Counted from the first letter of the stretch, positions 7,238 through 14,304 are shown. The stretch: 16,003 nt of DNA from an uncultured Eubacterium sp. (GCA_946614405.1 CAMOGZ010000007.1:1-16003); one strand, 5' to 3'. The notes: generated by a model from the letters alone, not told the origin. Program-made: numbers and translations.

Positions 7238-8110
7238 TCACAACTCCCTGTGCTCCAGGGTCACGCGGTAGCCCTCCTCCCGGAAGATCCGCGCCATTTC
7301 ATTGGCCAGGGTCACCGACCGGTGCTGACCGCCGGTGCATCCGAAGGCGATATTCAGGTGATTCTTACCTTCTTTCATATAGTACGGGGCGATGGTATGG
7401 ATCATCTCCCGGAGCTGTGCGATGAAGGTCCGGGTGATCTCTGGCTTCAGAACATAATTCTGTACCTTCTTATTATTCCCCGTCAGTTTCCGCAGGCTGT
7501 CCAGGTAATAGGGATTCGGAATGAACCGCACGTCGAAGACCATATCCGTATCCTGGGGCACGCCATATTTATATCCGAAGGACATGAAGTTCAGGCCGAA
7601 GGCGCCGGGCTGTTCCGGATCCGGGCTGAAGAGACGCTCCATCTCCATGCTGAATTCCGCCACCTTCAGATTGGTGGTATCCAGCACGTGGTCCGCCTTG
7701 GCGCGGAGTTCCGCCAGGAGGTCTCTTTCCTTCTCGATGACGGCTCTGCTGGTCCTCCCCGTTGCCAGGGGGTGGGTTCTTCTGGTCTCATTGTATCGTT
7801 TGATCAGTGTCGCATCCGAGGCCTCCACGAAGAGCAGAGAAAAGTCGATGTCCTTTCTCTTCTTCAGGAACTCGATGCTCTCCTGCAGTCCTCCCAGGAA
7901 ATCATCGCTGCGAATATCCACCACGAAAGCCGCCTTGGTGATCTGTTTCGACTGAAACGATGCCAGGCTCAGAAGGGTCCGGATCAGTGCCGGAGGCATA
8001 TTGTCGATGCAGTAGTATCCATGATCCTCGAACCAGTCCGCCGCGTGGGTCTTCCCCGCCCCGGAGAGGCCCGTGATGATCACGATCTTCAGTTTCTCTT
8101 CTGACTTCAT
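7238..8110 (-). CDS. rapZ: RapZ/YvcJ-family nucleotide-binding protein
   Basis: A 290-residue P-loop protein of the RapZ (YvcJ) family. Residues 14-21 are the Walker A motif GLSGAGKT, 61-68 (AFVVDIRS) fit the Walker B strand, and 257-266 carry the family signature GCTGGQHRSV. In E. coli RapZ is an RNase adaptor that controls amino-sugar synthesis through GlmZ; in Firmicutes YvcJ hydrolyses nucleotides and its exact role is less clear. It starts 1 bp after the PHP gene ends, so it is co-transcribed with it and murB. In most Clostridia the next genes are yvcK and whiA; here yvcK is not between them. Confidence 0.95.
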   Translation of the reverse strand: MKSEEKLKIVIITGLSGAGKTHAADWFEDHGYYCIDNMPPALIRTLLSLASFQSKQITKAAFVVDIRSDDFLGGLQESIEFLKKRKDIDFSLLFVEASDATLIKRYNETRRTHPLATGRTSRAVIEKERDLLAELRAKADHVLDTTNLKVAEFSMEMERLFSPDPEQPGAFGLNFMSFGYKYGVPQDTDMVFDVRFIPNPYYLDSLRKLTGNNKKVQNYVLKPEITRTFIAQLREMIHTIAPYYMKEGKNHLNIAFGCTGGQHRSVTLANEMARIFREEGYRVTLEHREL

Positions 8111-8111
8111 C

Positions 8112-8873
8112 CTATTTCCTTTCCACCACGTTCACGATCCGGTCCAGAGGCAGTCCCGCCTCGAAGGCCCGTTCCAGTCCTCCGATGAAGCTCCCCACCC
8201 GGTCCGGGGTGTGGGCGTCGCTGGAGATGATGAATTTCACATCTTCCTTCATGGCGATGCGGATCTCCTCCACGGTCATGTGATCGTGCCAGGTGCTGAT
8301 CTCCATCCAGGTCCCCTTCTTGGCGCAGGCCTTGGCGATGAGTTCCATGTCAAACTGGCCTTTGTCCCCGGGGTGGGTCAGGACCTTCAGGTTGTTGCGA
8401 AGCACTGCATTCACGGTCATCTCGGTGTTATCCCGGAGCAGGCGCTTCCGCTCTCCCGGAAGGCTCAGATGATGGGCGTCCCGGAAGTTCCCCAGCATGT
8501 GACCCTTGCGGGTGCCGAAGTGGTACCCCGCCAGCACAAAGTCAAACTGGTCCATCTCCTCAGGACGAACGTCCAGGCAGTTCCCGCCGTTGTTGATGAC
8601 GTTTGCCTCCACGCTGAGCCAGATCCGGATCTGGGGGTACTTCTCCCGAAGCCGCTGGATCTCTGCTCTCATCACCGGAACGTCCTTCCGCTTCATCCCG
8701 TAAAACAGGTGTCCCGGTCCATGATCGGAAATGGCGATCTCCGAGAGGCCCTGATCGATGGCAGCCTGAACATTCTCCTCGATGGTGCCCTTGCCGTGGG
8801 GACGGATGGTCCCGTGGGAAAAGGTGGTGTGGGTATGTATGTCGAATGTCATTCTGTATTTACTTGCGTCCAT
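8112..8873 (-). CDS. PHP-domain phosphoesterase (YcdX-like)
   Basis: A 253-residue metal-dependent phosphoesterase of the PHP superfamily. The metal-binding residues are all visible in order: H13, H15 and H20 (DIHTHTTFSHG), D50 and H51 (SDHGPGH), E89 (SVEANV), H118 (GYHFG), H167 (HPGDKG), and D219 and H221 (SDAHTPD). The substrate is not predictable; histidinol-phosphatase annotations are common for this family but not supported by context, as no his genes are nearby. The ATG lies inside the end of murB (14-bp overlap), and the next gene, rapZ, begins 1 bp after its stop, so it belongs to the murB-rapZ operon. Co-location with murB and rapZ is widespread in Clostridia. Confidence 0.9.
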   Translation of the reverse strand: MDASKYRMTFDIHTHTTFSHGTIRPHGKGTIEENVQAAIDQGLSEIAISDHGPGHLFYGMKRKDVPVMRAEIQRLREKYPQIRIWLSVEANVINNGGNCLDVRPEEMDQFDFVLAGYHFGTRKGHMLGNFRDAHHLSLPGERKRLLRDNTEMTVNAVLRNNLKVLTHPGDKGQFDMELIAKACAKKGTWMEISTWHDHMTVEEIRIAMKEDVKFIISSDAHTPDRVGSFIGGLERAFEAGLPLDRIVNVVERK

Positions 8874-9741
8874 ATCCTATGATCCTCACTTCCGGCTCCA
8901 GCCGGACTCCAAACTGGTCGAACACGGTGTTCTGTACCAGATGCATCAGCTGTATGATATCCGTTGCGGTGGCTCCGCCGCGGTTGATCACGAATCCACT
9001 GTGAAGTTCAGAGACCTGGGCTCCTCCCACAGACAGCCCCTTCAGTCCCGCATCCTGGATCAGCTTACCTGCAAAGTATCCTTCCGGCCGCTTGAAGAAG
9101 CTTCCGGCGCTGGGATACTGGACCGGCTGTTTGCTGTTCCGCTGATGGGCGAATTCCTTCATCTCCGCCTCGATCTCCTCCCGTTTGCCGGGGGTCAGGA
9201 GGAAGTTCACCTCCAGAACGATATCCCCCGTCTCCTGAAAACAGCTGTGGCGATAGGACAGATCCATCTCCTCTACAGGGATCTCTTCCACGGTCCCGGT
9301 CTTCTGACAGTATACGACGGCTGAACGGACCACGTCCTTCATCTCTCCGCCGTAAGCTCCTGCGTTCATAAACAACGCGCCCCCGACACTTCCGGGGATC
9401 CCGCTGATGGGAGCCATCCCTGCCAGGTCATTTGCCGCTGCCTGTCTTGCCGCCTGGGAAAGAGAAACTGCCGCGCCGACACACATGCTGCAATTCTCCT
9501 TGTCGATCTCGATCTGTTCGAATCCTTCTCCCAGCCGGATCACGGTTCCGGGATATCCTTCATCGGCAAACAGGATGTTGGATCCGTTTCCCAGGATCAT
9601 ATACTCCTTCCCCGCTTCCTTCATCTCGGCGAGGATCTCTTTCAGTTCTTCTCTATTCTCACAGGTCACCAGCTCCGCCGCATTTCCTCCTGCGCGGAAG
9701 GTGGTGTATCCTGCCATATTCACATCTTTCTCTCTGATCAT
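8860..9741 (-). CDS. murB: UDP-N-acetylenolpyruvoylglucosamine reductase MurB
   Basis: A 293-residue cytoplasmic flavoenzyme that reduces UDP-GlcNAc-enolpyruvate to UDP-MurNAc with NADPH in peptidoglycan synthesis. FAD-binding motifs are visible: GNGSNILFAD (51-60) and GIPGSVGGALFMNAGAYGG (114-132). The YRHS element is at 163-166, the catalytic Ser is S214 within SAGSFFKRP, and the C-terminal Glu is E284 in LEPEVR. The Ser and the compact length mark it as a type II MurB, common in Gram-positives. The ATG overlaps the stop of the upstream membrane-protein gene as ATGA, and an AGGAAGG site precedes it, so the genes are translationally coupled. Confidence 0.96.
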   Translation of the reverse strand: MIREKDVNMAGYTTFRAGGNAAELVTCENREELKEILAEMKEAGKEYMILGNGSNILFADEGYPGTVIRLGEGFEQIEIDKENCSMCVGAAVSLSQAARQAAANDLAGMAPISGIPGSVGGALFMNAGAYGGEMKDVVRSAVVYCQKTGTVEEIPVEEMDLSYRHSCFQETGDIVLEVNFLLTPGKREEIEAEMKEFAHQRNSKQPVQYPSAGSFFKRPEGYFAGKLIQDAGLKGLSVGGAQVSELHSGFVINRGGATATDIIQLMHLVQNTVFDQFGVRLEPEVRIIGYGRK

Positions 9742-10991
9742 AAAATGTCCTTCCTGTTGATGTTATATTTATTGAATTCCATGTAGTCCTCTGTCTTCTC
9801 GTCAAGTCCCTTCCGGCGCAGTCTCTTCTCCAGGTATCTCTTGGAATAGTGATACACGATGGCGCAGATGGGTACGCCCAGGATCATTCCAACGAATCCG
9901 AAGTAGCCGCCAAAGAAGATAATGGCCAGCATGACCCAGAAGCTTCCCAGTCCGGTGGTATTGCCCAGGATCCTCGGACCCAGAATGTTGCCGTCAAACT
10001 GCTGCAGTACCAGGATCATAATCAGGAACTCCAGTGCCTTGATGGGGCTCACCACGCAGATGATGATGGCAGAGGGCACGGCTCCGATGAATGGCCCGAA
10101 GAAGGGGATGATGTTGGTGATCCCCACGATGGTGCTGCACAGTGCCGCATAGGGCAGATGCATGATCAACATCACGAAATAACAGATGAATCCGATGATG
10201 ATGGAATCGATGATCTTGCCGTTGATGAATCCGCCGAAGGTCCGGTTCACAAAGTTTCCGAACTCGAAGATGGACTCAGCCTTATCTCTGCGGAAGATAG
10301 CATAGATCGCCTTGGTGGCCTGGGCCTTGAACCGTTCTTTTCCATTCAGGAAATAAACGCAGACGATCAGACCGATGAGGATGTTCAGGAACGTCTTCAC
10401 CGTAATGATCAGGCCCTGGGAGATCTTCTGTACATATCCGTCCACGCCGGGCAGGATCTTCTCCTCCGCGAACTGCAGCAGATAATCATATGCATTGTTG
10501 ATGATATTCTCCAGGGAATCGATCAGCTGAGGATTGTTGGTACTGACGATGGTGGTGGAAAGCCAGTCGTTCAGGTCCTGCAGACGCCCCGGTGTGGTCT
10601 GGATCAGAGTCATCACACTGGATACCACCTGGGGGATCAGCATGGCGATGATGCCGCTGACCACAGCGATCAGAAATGCCATGGATACCACCGATGCCAC
10701 GAACTTCGCTATGAGGAAGGCCTTCCGGTTCTCCATCTTAGGCTTGAGTTTGAAATAGGTCTTCCGGGTCACCAGGTTGAAGATGGGCGTCAGAAGATAG
10801 GCCATGATCAGCCCATACAAAAACGGAGACAGGATCCCCACCAGGGTCAGCCAGAGATCTCTCAGCTCCGGAAGCTCCCGCAGCGCAAAGTAAAACACGA
10901 TGATCGCCACGCCGGCGGTGATCAGTGAAACAGTGAATTTGAAATATTTCTCATCAAATCGTTCTTTCAATTCCCCCACCTCTCTGTTCAT
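9738..10991 (-). CDS. AI-2E-family (PerM/YtvI-like) membrane transporter
   Basis: A 417-residue polytopic membrane protein of the AI-2E transporter family (Pfam AI-2E_transport). The family pattern is a pair of TM helices near the N-terminus (about 18-40 and 45-70), a further TM around 90-115, a long soluble stretch, then a C-terminal bundle containing NIIPFFGPFIGAVPSAI, LGPRILGNTTGL and GFVGMILGVPICAIVYHY. Members are known or proposed to export AI-2, indole, small acids or Na+; no substrate can be assigned here. It is the first gene of the murB operon, with a good promoter about 40 bp upstream. The ATG has a weak ribosome site (GAGAAAG); a TTG at codon 8 preceded by a G-rich stretch is an alternative start. 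Confidence 0.9.
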   Translation of the reverse strand: MNREVGELKERFDEKYFKFTVSLITAGVAIIVFYFALRELPELRDLWLTLVGILSPFLYGLIMAYLLTPIFNLVTRKTYFKLKPKMENRKAFLIAKFVASVVSMAFLIAVVSGIIAMLIPQVVSSVMTLIQTTPGRLQDLNDWLSTTIVSTNNPQLIDSLENIINNAYDYLLQFAEEKILPGVDGYVQKISQGLIITVKTFLNILIGLIVCVYFLNGKERFKAQATKAIYAIFRRDKAESIFEFGNFVNRTFGGFINGKIIDSIIIGFICYFVMLIMHLPYAALCSTIVGITNIIPFFGPFIGAVPSAIIICVVSPIKALEFLIMILVLQQFDGNILGPRILGNTTGLGSFWVMLAIIFFGGYFGFVGMILGVPICAIVYHYSKRYLEKRLRRKGLDEKTEDYMEFNKYNINRKDIL

Positions 10992-11030
10992 ACTTTCTCA
11001 ACTATATACTACCACAAAAGATTCATTTAC

Positions 11031-11059
11031 ACCATATGACGGTTTATTTCTTTTGTCAA
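11031..11059 (-). promoter_or_regulatory. Sigma-A promoter of the murB-rapZ operon
   Basis: On the minus strand: consensus TTGACA (11054-11059), a 17-bp spacer and TATGGT (11031-11036). It is the only promoter-like element close to the first gene of the operon. Its -35 lies 22 bp from the -35 of the divergent metallophosphoesterase promoter. Confidence 0.75.
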
Positions 11060-11081
11060 TGGTCCCGGGAGCCGGTCCTCC

Positions 11082-11110
11082 TTGCATCCTTTCGCCCGGT
11101 GTGTTACAAT
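11082..11110 (+). promoter_or_regulatory. Sigma-A promoter of the metallophosphoesterase gene
   Basis: TTGCAT (11082-11087), a 17-bp spacer and TACAAT (11105-11110) preceded by TGT, an extended -10. Start of transcription is expected near 11117. This rules out translation starts upstream of about 11117. Confidence 0.8.
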
Positions 11111-11143
11111 AATCCCACTTGCGAAGAAAGGAGTGCGAAGCAC

Positions 11144-11716
11144 ATGAATTTTCTGGTTGTAAGCGACACCCACGGCCATCTGGAGAAGGTCTATGATATG
11201 TATGACAAGCTTTCCGAAATGACACTGGACGGAAAGCCCATCGATAAAATCATCCACTGCGGAGACTATATGCGGGACGGTGCCTCCATCGGCGACTACC
11301 TGGCTCTTCCCGCCATTTCCGTCACCGGAAACTGCGACGGCGGAAGAGAACGGGACTATAAGGTAACGGAGGCCTGCGGCCACCGGATCCTGGTGACCCA
11401 CGGCCATATGGAGGGCGTGGATTACGATCCCGCAAGGCTTTGTTACCTGGCGGAGGAAAACGACTGCGACATCGCCTGCTTCGGGCACACTCATGTCCCC
11501 GTCTTTCAGAAGGAGGACGAGATCTGGATTCTGAACCCCGGCAGCCTCACCTTCCCCCGGGACGGCACAGAAGGCTCCTGCGCCCTGCTGAACGTAACGG
11601 AAGACCACATCGATGGAGGGATCTACTACTACGAGAACCTCTTCGGACAGAAAAAACGCAAAAAAAATGCCGGCGGATTTCTCCGCGGCATGATCAACTA
11701 CAGCGACCGGTTTTAA
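11144..11716 (+). CDS. YfcE/MJ0936-family metallophosphoesterase
   Basis: A 190-residue calcineurin-like phosphoesterase with all five metal-site blocks: SDTHGH at the N-terminus, HCGDYM, GNCD, THGHMEG and FGHTHVP, then the family's NPGSLTFPR. YfcE-type enzymes hydrolyse phosphodiesters in vitro with two metal ions; the physiological substrate is generally unknown. The frame is open back to 11036, but the ATG at 11144 is chosen because it has an AAAGGAG site (11127-11133), begins exactly at the conserved MNFLVVSDTHG, and lies downstream of the promoter. The Lys-rich tail (KKRKKNAGG) is outside the core fold. It is monocistronic, ending in its own terminator, and convergent with the small Cys-rich ORF. 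Confidence 0.93.
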   Translation: MNFLVVSDTHGHLEKVYDMYDKLSEMTLDGKPIDKIIHCGDYMRDGASIGDYLALPAISVTGNCDGGRERDYKVTEACGHRILVTHGHMEGVDYDPARLCYLAEENDCDIACFGHTHVPVFQKEDEIWILNPGSLTFPRDGTEGSCALLNVTEDHIDGGIYYYENLFGQKKRKKNAGGFLRGMINYSDRF

Positions 11717-11730
11717 CACCGGCCGCTTTT
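11703..11730 (+). terminator. Rho-independent terminator of the metallophosphoesterase gene
   Basis: Stem GCGACCGGT/ACCGGCCGC (11703-11711 with 11718-11726, one mismatch), 6-nt loop, then TTTT (11727-11730). The stop codon is in the loop. There is no T-run on the minus strand. Confidence 0.7.
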
Positions 11731-11733
11731 CAA

Positions 11734-11940
11734 TTACTCACAGATACGGTTTCCCATGGAAGCTGCCCTTTGTTCGATGCGCAGGCGCTCCGTGATGCTG
11801 CCGGGATCGTTGGCGGTCTCCACCATGACTCCTCCGTAGAGGCAGTCCCCCTTCTCCCCGAAATGCAGGCAGGTCTCGTAGGGACAGCCGCTGCAGTCCA
11901 CCACGGTTCCGTTTCGCAGGGAGATCTCTTCTCTTCTCAT
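11734..11940 (-). CDS. Small Cys-rich protein, possibly a remnant
   Basis: A 68-residue ORF with a good AGGAG site, starting 15 bp after the stop of the sigma-54 activator, so probably co-transcribed with it. It has four clustered cysteines (C16, C19, C24, C33; CSGCPYETC then GDCLYGG), a spacing that could hold a metal or Fe-S centre. The segment NGTVVDCSGCPYETCLHFGE and the following CLYGGVMVE recall, from memory, an internal part of flavodoxin-fold NAD(P)H-dependent oxidoreductases of Clostridia. The rest of that fold is missing on both sides, so this is either a trimmed remnant or an independent small protein that shares the motif. The last ~27 residues are not recognised. Function unknown. 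Confidence 0.6.
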   Translation of the reverse strand: MRREEISLRNGTVVDCSGCPYETCLHFGEKGDCLYGGVMVETANDPGSITERLRIEQRAASMGNRICE

Positions 11941-11955
11941 TGAGTTCGTCTCCTG

Positions 11956-14043
11956 TTACAGTCCGTATTTCAGTTTCTTTCTGGCCAGGGTCGTCTGGGG
12001 CAGTCCCAGAAGCTCCGCGGCCTTGCGGGTGGTTCGCTCTTTCTTCAGCGCATATTCTATGATCTGTTTCTCCTGCTGCTCCATGAGCTGCCGGAAGTCC
12101 AGATTGTCTCTTCTCGTAAAGGATACCTTCTTGATGCTCTTCACCAGGTCGCCGTAGGCATTCTCATTCAGGATGGCGTCCACGTCCTCCGAGGCGATCA
12201 CATTGCCGACGCTGCGGATCACCAGGCGGTGAACCACGTTCTCCAGTTCTCTGACATTCCCGGGCCAGTAGTAGTCATACAGAGAACTCAGGGCCCCCGG
12301 GCTCATCTCCTTGTCCGTTCCGTACCTTCTGTTGCAGCTCTTCACAAAGGCTTCCGCCAGCACCAGAATATCCGCCCGCCGCTCTCTCAGAGGCGGAACG
12401 TCGATGGTACAGATATTCAGACGGTAGTAAAGGTCCTCCCGGAACTTGCCCTCATCCACCAGCTGCCGCAGGGGTACGTTATTGGCGCAGATCACCCGGA
12501 CGTTCACGCTGATGGGCTTTGTTCCTCCGACGCGGTAGAAGGTGTTCTCCTGGATCACGCGAAGCAGCTTGGACTGCATGTTCAGTGACAGGGTCCCGAT
12601 CTCATCCAGGAACAAAATCCCCTCATTGGCCATCTCGAAATACCCCGCCTTGCCGCTGGCCTGGGCTCCGGTGAAGGATCCCGGCTCATAGCCGAAGAAC
12701 TCCGACTCCGCCAGGCTCTCTGCGATGGTGGCGCAGTTGATCTTGATGCAGGGCTTGGAATGTCTCTCACTGTTCTGATGGATCAGCTCCAGCACCTTCT
12801 CCTTACCGACTCCGGTCTCACCCTGGATGATGACATTGCAGTCATAGCGGGCCACATTCATGACCTCTTCCACCATGCCCCGGGTCACAATATCCTGATA
12901 GATGAATCCGTCGTCGCGGCCGGCCTGCTCCAGAGCCATGGTATTGGCCCGGCTGCGGGTGATCCGGCTCTTTCGCTTGCTGTCTCCGTAGAGCTGATCG
13001 ATCTCCTTCAGCTTCGGCCGCAGGGTCTGCAGGATCTGAATGGTGAATTCCAGGTATCCTTCGATGTACTGGTCGAAGGCATAGGTGTTCACCACCTTGC
13101 CGATGGACTCTGCGCAGAGCACGGCGCTGCTGTAGTTATTATCAATAGAAGAGAAGTAGATGCATCCATTGGGCTTCACCATCTGGACGCCCAGGGTCTC
13201 CGTGCCCGACACATCGTCGGTGATGATCACCAGGTCCGGCTCCCGCTCCGGTTCGATGCGGCCTGCCAGCTTCTGATAGGCTTTGACCGGTTCCCGGAAG
13301 TCCGCGAAGTACACCTCCCGGAACAAAGGCTTCAGCACTTTTTTGATCTCTTTGCGGGAGATGTCGTCATTATAGTCCTCGCCGATGATGGCGATGACAT
13401 GATACTGGGGGCCGATGGCCTCACGGATGGTTGCAGCATAGAACATCATGGTATGCAGGTTGTTTCCTATGATGACCACGTTTCTGCAGTTGTTCTCTGT
13501 TGCCACACGGTACGTCCCGTAGAGACTCCCCGCCTCATCGATGGCCGTCAGAGCATACCGGGTCTCCATGGGATAATTGGGCTTGTATATGGGATTCGCC
13601 TCAAAGTGGATGGCGTATCCGTCGCAGTAGATCTGTCCGAACTCGTAATCGATGCGGTGGATCCGGTCGATGGAGATGGGAAGACACCCAAGGGATGTGA
13701 TGCAGTAGATCTTCTCCCCGGTCTCGATGTCCATCATGCCGTGGAAATCCGGGTGGATCTCCTCCACGGTACCGGAAAGAACTCCGCCGCTCCTGGTAAA
13801 GGGGTTGTGGAGTTTTCCTCTCTTCTCTATGATATCAAGGATCCTGGCCTTGATCTTATCCTCATCATAACTGCAGCTGGAACAGATCTGCTGGAAACTG
13901 TCCCACTCGATGTTGATCATCTCCAGCCGGATCCTGGCCTCGCCGGGTCTGAGTTTCCGGTCGTTGTCCAGTTTCCAGGCCACAGGGGGGAATACTCCTG
14001 CAGGCTCCAGTACACGTTCCAGTCCAAATGTTCTTTCTCTCAT
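11956..14043 (-). CDS. Sigma-54 activator with N-terminal diaminohexanoate-dehydrogenase-like sensor
   Basis: A 695-residue regulator. Residues 1 to ~352 resemble L-erythro-3,5-diaminohexanoate dehydrogenase (Kdd) of lysine fermentation: FGLERVLEPAGVFPPVAWKL, then EKRGKLHNPF, SGGVLSGTVEEI and VSGTETLG. The nucleotide loop reads IIGNNLHTMM (about 191-200) rather than GxxGxxG, so NAD binding and catalysis are probably lost. The AAA+ domain has Walker A GETGVGKE (408-415), a GSFTGA sigma-54-contact loop (455-460; Ala is usual at position 2), Walker B GILFLDEIG (475-483) and FREDLYYRLN (534-543). A Fis-type HTH ends it (RKAAELLGLPQTTLARKKL). The frame opens at TTG 14067, but ATG 14043 is chosen: it has a GGAGAAGG site and begins like Kdd. 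It is divergent from the transporter and probably regulates it and itself. Confidence 0.92.
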   Translation of the reverse strand: MRERTFGLERVLEPAGVFPPVAWKLDNDRKLRPGEARIRLEMINIEWDSFQQICSSCSYDEDKIKARILDIIEKRGKLHNPFTRSGGVLSGTVEEIHPDFHGMMDIETGEKIYCITSLGCLPISIDRIHRIDYEFGQIYCDGYAIHFEANPIYKPNYPMETRYALTAIDEAGSLYGTYRVATENNCRNVVIIGNNLHTMMFYAATIREAIGPQYHVIAIIGEDYNDDISRKEIKKVLKPLFREVYFADFREPVKAYQKLAGRIEPEREPDLVIITDDVSGTETLGVQMVKPNGCIYFSSIDNNYSSAVLCAESIGKVVNTYAFDQYIEGYLEFTIQILQTLRPKLKEIDQLYGDSKRKSRITRSRANTMALEQAGRDDGFIYQDIVTRGMVEEVMNVARYDCNVIIQGETGVGKEKVLELIHQNSERHSKPCIKINCATIAESLAESEFFGYEPGSFTGAQASGKAGYFEMANEGILFLDEIGTLSLNMQSKLLRVIQENTFYRVGGTKPISVNVRVICANNVPLRQLVDEGKFREDLYYRLNICTIDVPPLRERRADILVLAEAFVKSCNRRYGTDKEMSPGALSSLYDYYWPGNVRELENVVHRLVIRSVGNVIASEDVDAILNENAYGDLVKSIKKVSFTRRDNLDFRQLMEQQEKQIIEYALKKERTTRKAAELLGLPQTTLARKKLKYGL

Positions 14044-14045
14044 GT

Positions 14046-14053
14046 CCTTCTCC
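14046..14053 (-). promoter_or_regulatory. Ribosome binding site fixing the activator start
   Basis: GGAGAAGG on the minus strand, with the GGAG core 6 nt before the ATG at 14043. The TTG at 14067 and the ATG at 14055 have no comparable site. Confidence 0.7.
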
Positions 14054-14079
14054 ATTTCTGATGTCAAGTAATATTCTAC

Positions 14080-14088
14080 AGTATATCA
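14080..14088 (-). promoter_or_regulatory. Extended -10 promoter of the sigma-54 activator
   Basis: On the minus strand TGA-TATACT gives an extended -10 with no good -35 (CCCAAA at 17-bp spacing). Transcription would begin near 14073, just upstream of the chosen ATG. Site A (14094-14111) covers the region between -10 and -35, which would allow autoregulation. Confidence 0.55.
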
Positions 14089-14093
14089 CAACT

Positions 14094-14111
14094 TGTTCCA
14101 CTTTTGGGTCA
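14094..14111. promoter_or_regulatory. Activator-binding site A (putative)
   Basis: TGTTCCA-CTTT-TGGGTCA, an imperfect dyad (TGNNCCA-N4-TGGNNCA) identical in both arms to site B. It overlaps the activator's own promoter. Confidence 0.55.
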
Positions 14112-14155
14112 CAATCCTTAAATATTTTCAATTTATAAAGGTTTTATTAATGATA

Positions 14156-14173
14156 AATCTCATTTATGGGTCG
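14156..14173. promoter_or_regulatory. Activator-binding half-site C (putative)
   Basis: AATCTCA-TTTA-TGGGTCG keeps the right arm of sites A and B but not the left. Its centre is 31 bp from that of site B, close to three helical turns, so both would lie on one DNA face. Confidence 0.35.
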
Positions 14174-14186
14174 ATTTAGAACGAAA

Positions 14187-14204
14187 TGTTCCAAATATGG
14201 GTCA
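14187..14204. promoter_or_regulatory. Activator-binding site B (putative enhancer)
   Basis: TGTTCCA-AATA-TGGGTCA, the same 7+4+7 arrangement as site A. It lies about 118 bp upstream of the expected sigma-54 start, a normal enhancer distance. A GAAC-N5-GTTC dyad (14179-14191) overlaps its left edge. Confidence 0.6.
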
Positions 14205-14220
14205 TCGCCTTTTCCTCTTA

Positions 14221-14237
14221 TCTGACCAATGGTCAGA
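14221..14237. promoter_or_regulatory. 17-bp palindrome upstream of sigma-54 promoter
   Basis: TCTGACCAATGGTCAGA: 7-bp perfect arms (TCTGACC/GGTCAGA) and a 3-bp centre, about 85 bp upstream of the expected sigma-54 start. It shares TGACCA/TGGTCA with the palindrome at 6204-6231 and the tetR-region dyads. It could be a further enhancer site or the operator of another regulator. Confidence 0.55.
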
Positions 14238-14286
14238 AACACATTGAAAATCCTCGGCTTCATAGGTTTCCTGACTTGTTAAATGT

Positions 14287-14304
14287 TTGGCATAACTATT
14301 GCTT
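14287..14304 (+). promoter_or_regulatory. Sigma-54 (-24/-12) promoter of the transporter
   Basis: TTGGCATAACTATTGCTT matches the RpoN consensus TGGCAYRN4TTGCW at every defined position, with exactly 10 bp between the GG (14289-14290) and GC (14301-14302). The start is expected near 14314, about 50 bp before the ATG. A sigma-54 activator gene is divergent next door. Confidence 0.88.

Noticed and set aside
9849..10928. Open frame of 359 codons on the plus strand opposite the AI-2E gene
   Set aside because: The Asp/His/Gln-rich translation is typical of the antisense of membrane-protein codons; no start signals.
11036..11143. N-terminal extension of the metallophosphoesterase from ATG 11036
   Set aside because: The extension spans the promoter and ribosome site and lies before the conserved MNFLVVSDTHG start.
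11027..11719. Open frame of 230 codons on the minus strand opposite the metallophosphoesterase
   Set aside because: The plus strand carries every calcineurin-like motif, promoter, ribosome site and terminator; the minus frame has none.
12760..14061. Open frame of 433 codons on the plus strand across the activator
   Set aside because: Antisense to clear Kdd-like and AAA+ motifs, with no ribosome site. It results from GC-skewed codon positions.
14044..14067. TTG start giving an activator 8 residues longer
   Set aside because: No ribosome site before TTG 14067; GGAGAAGG positions the ATG at 14043, where similarity to Kdd begins.
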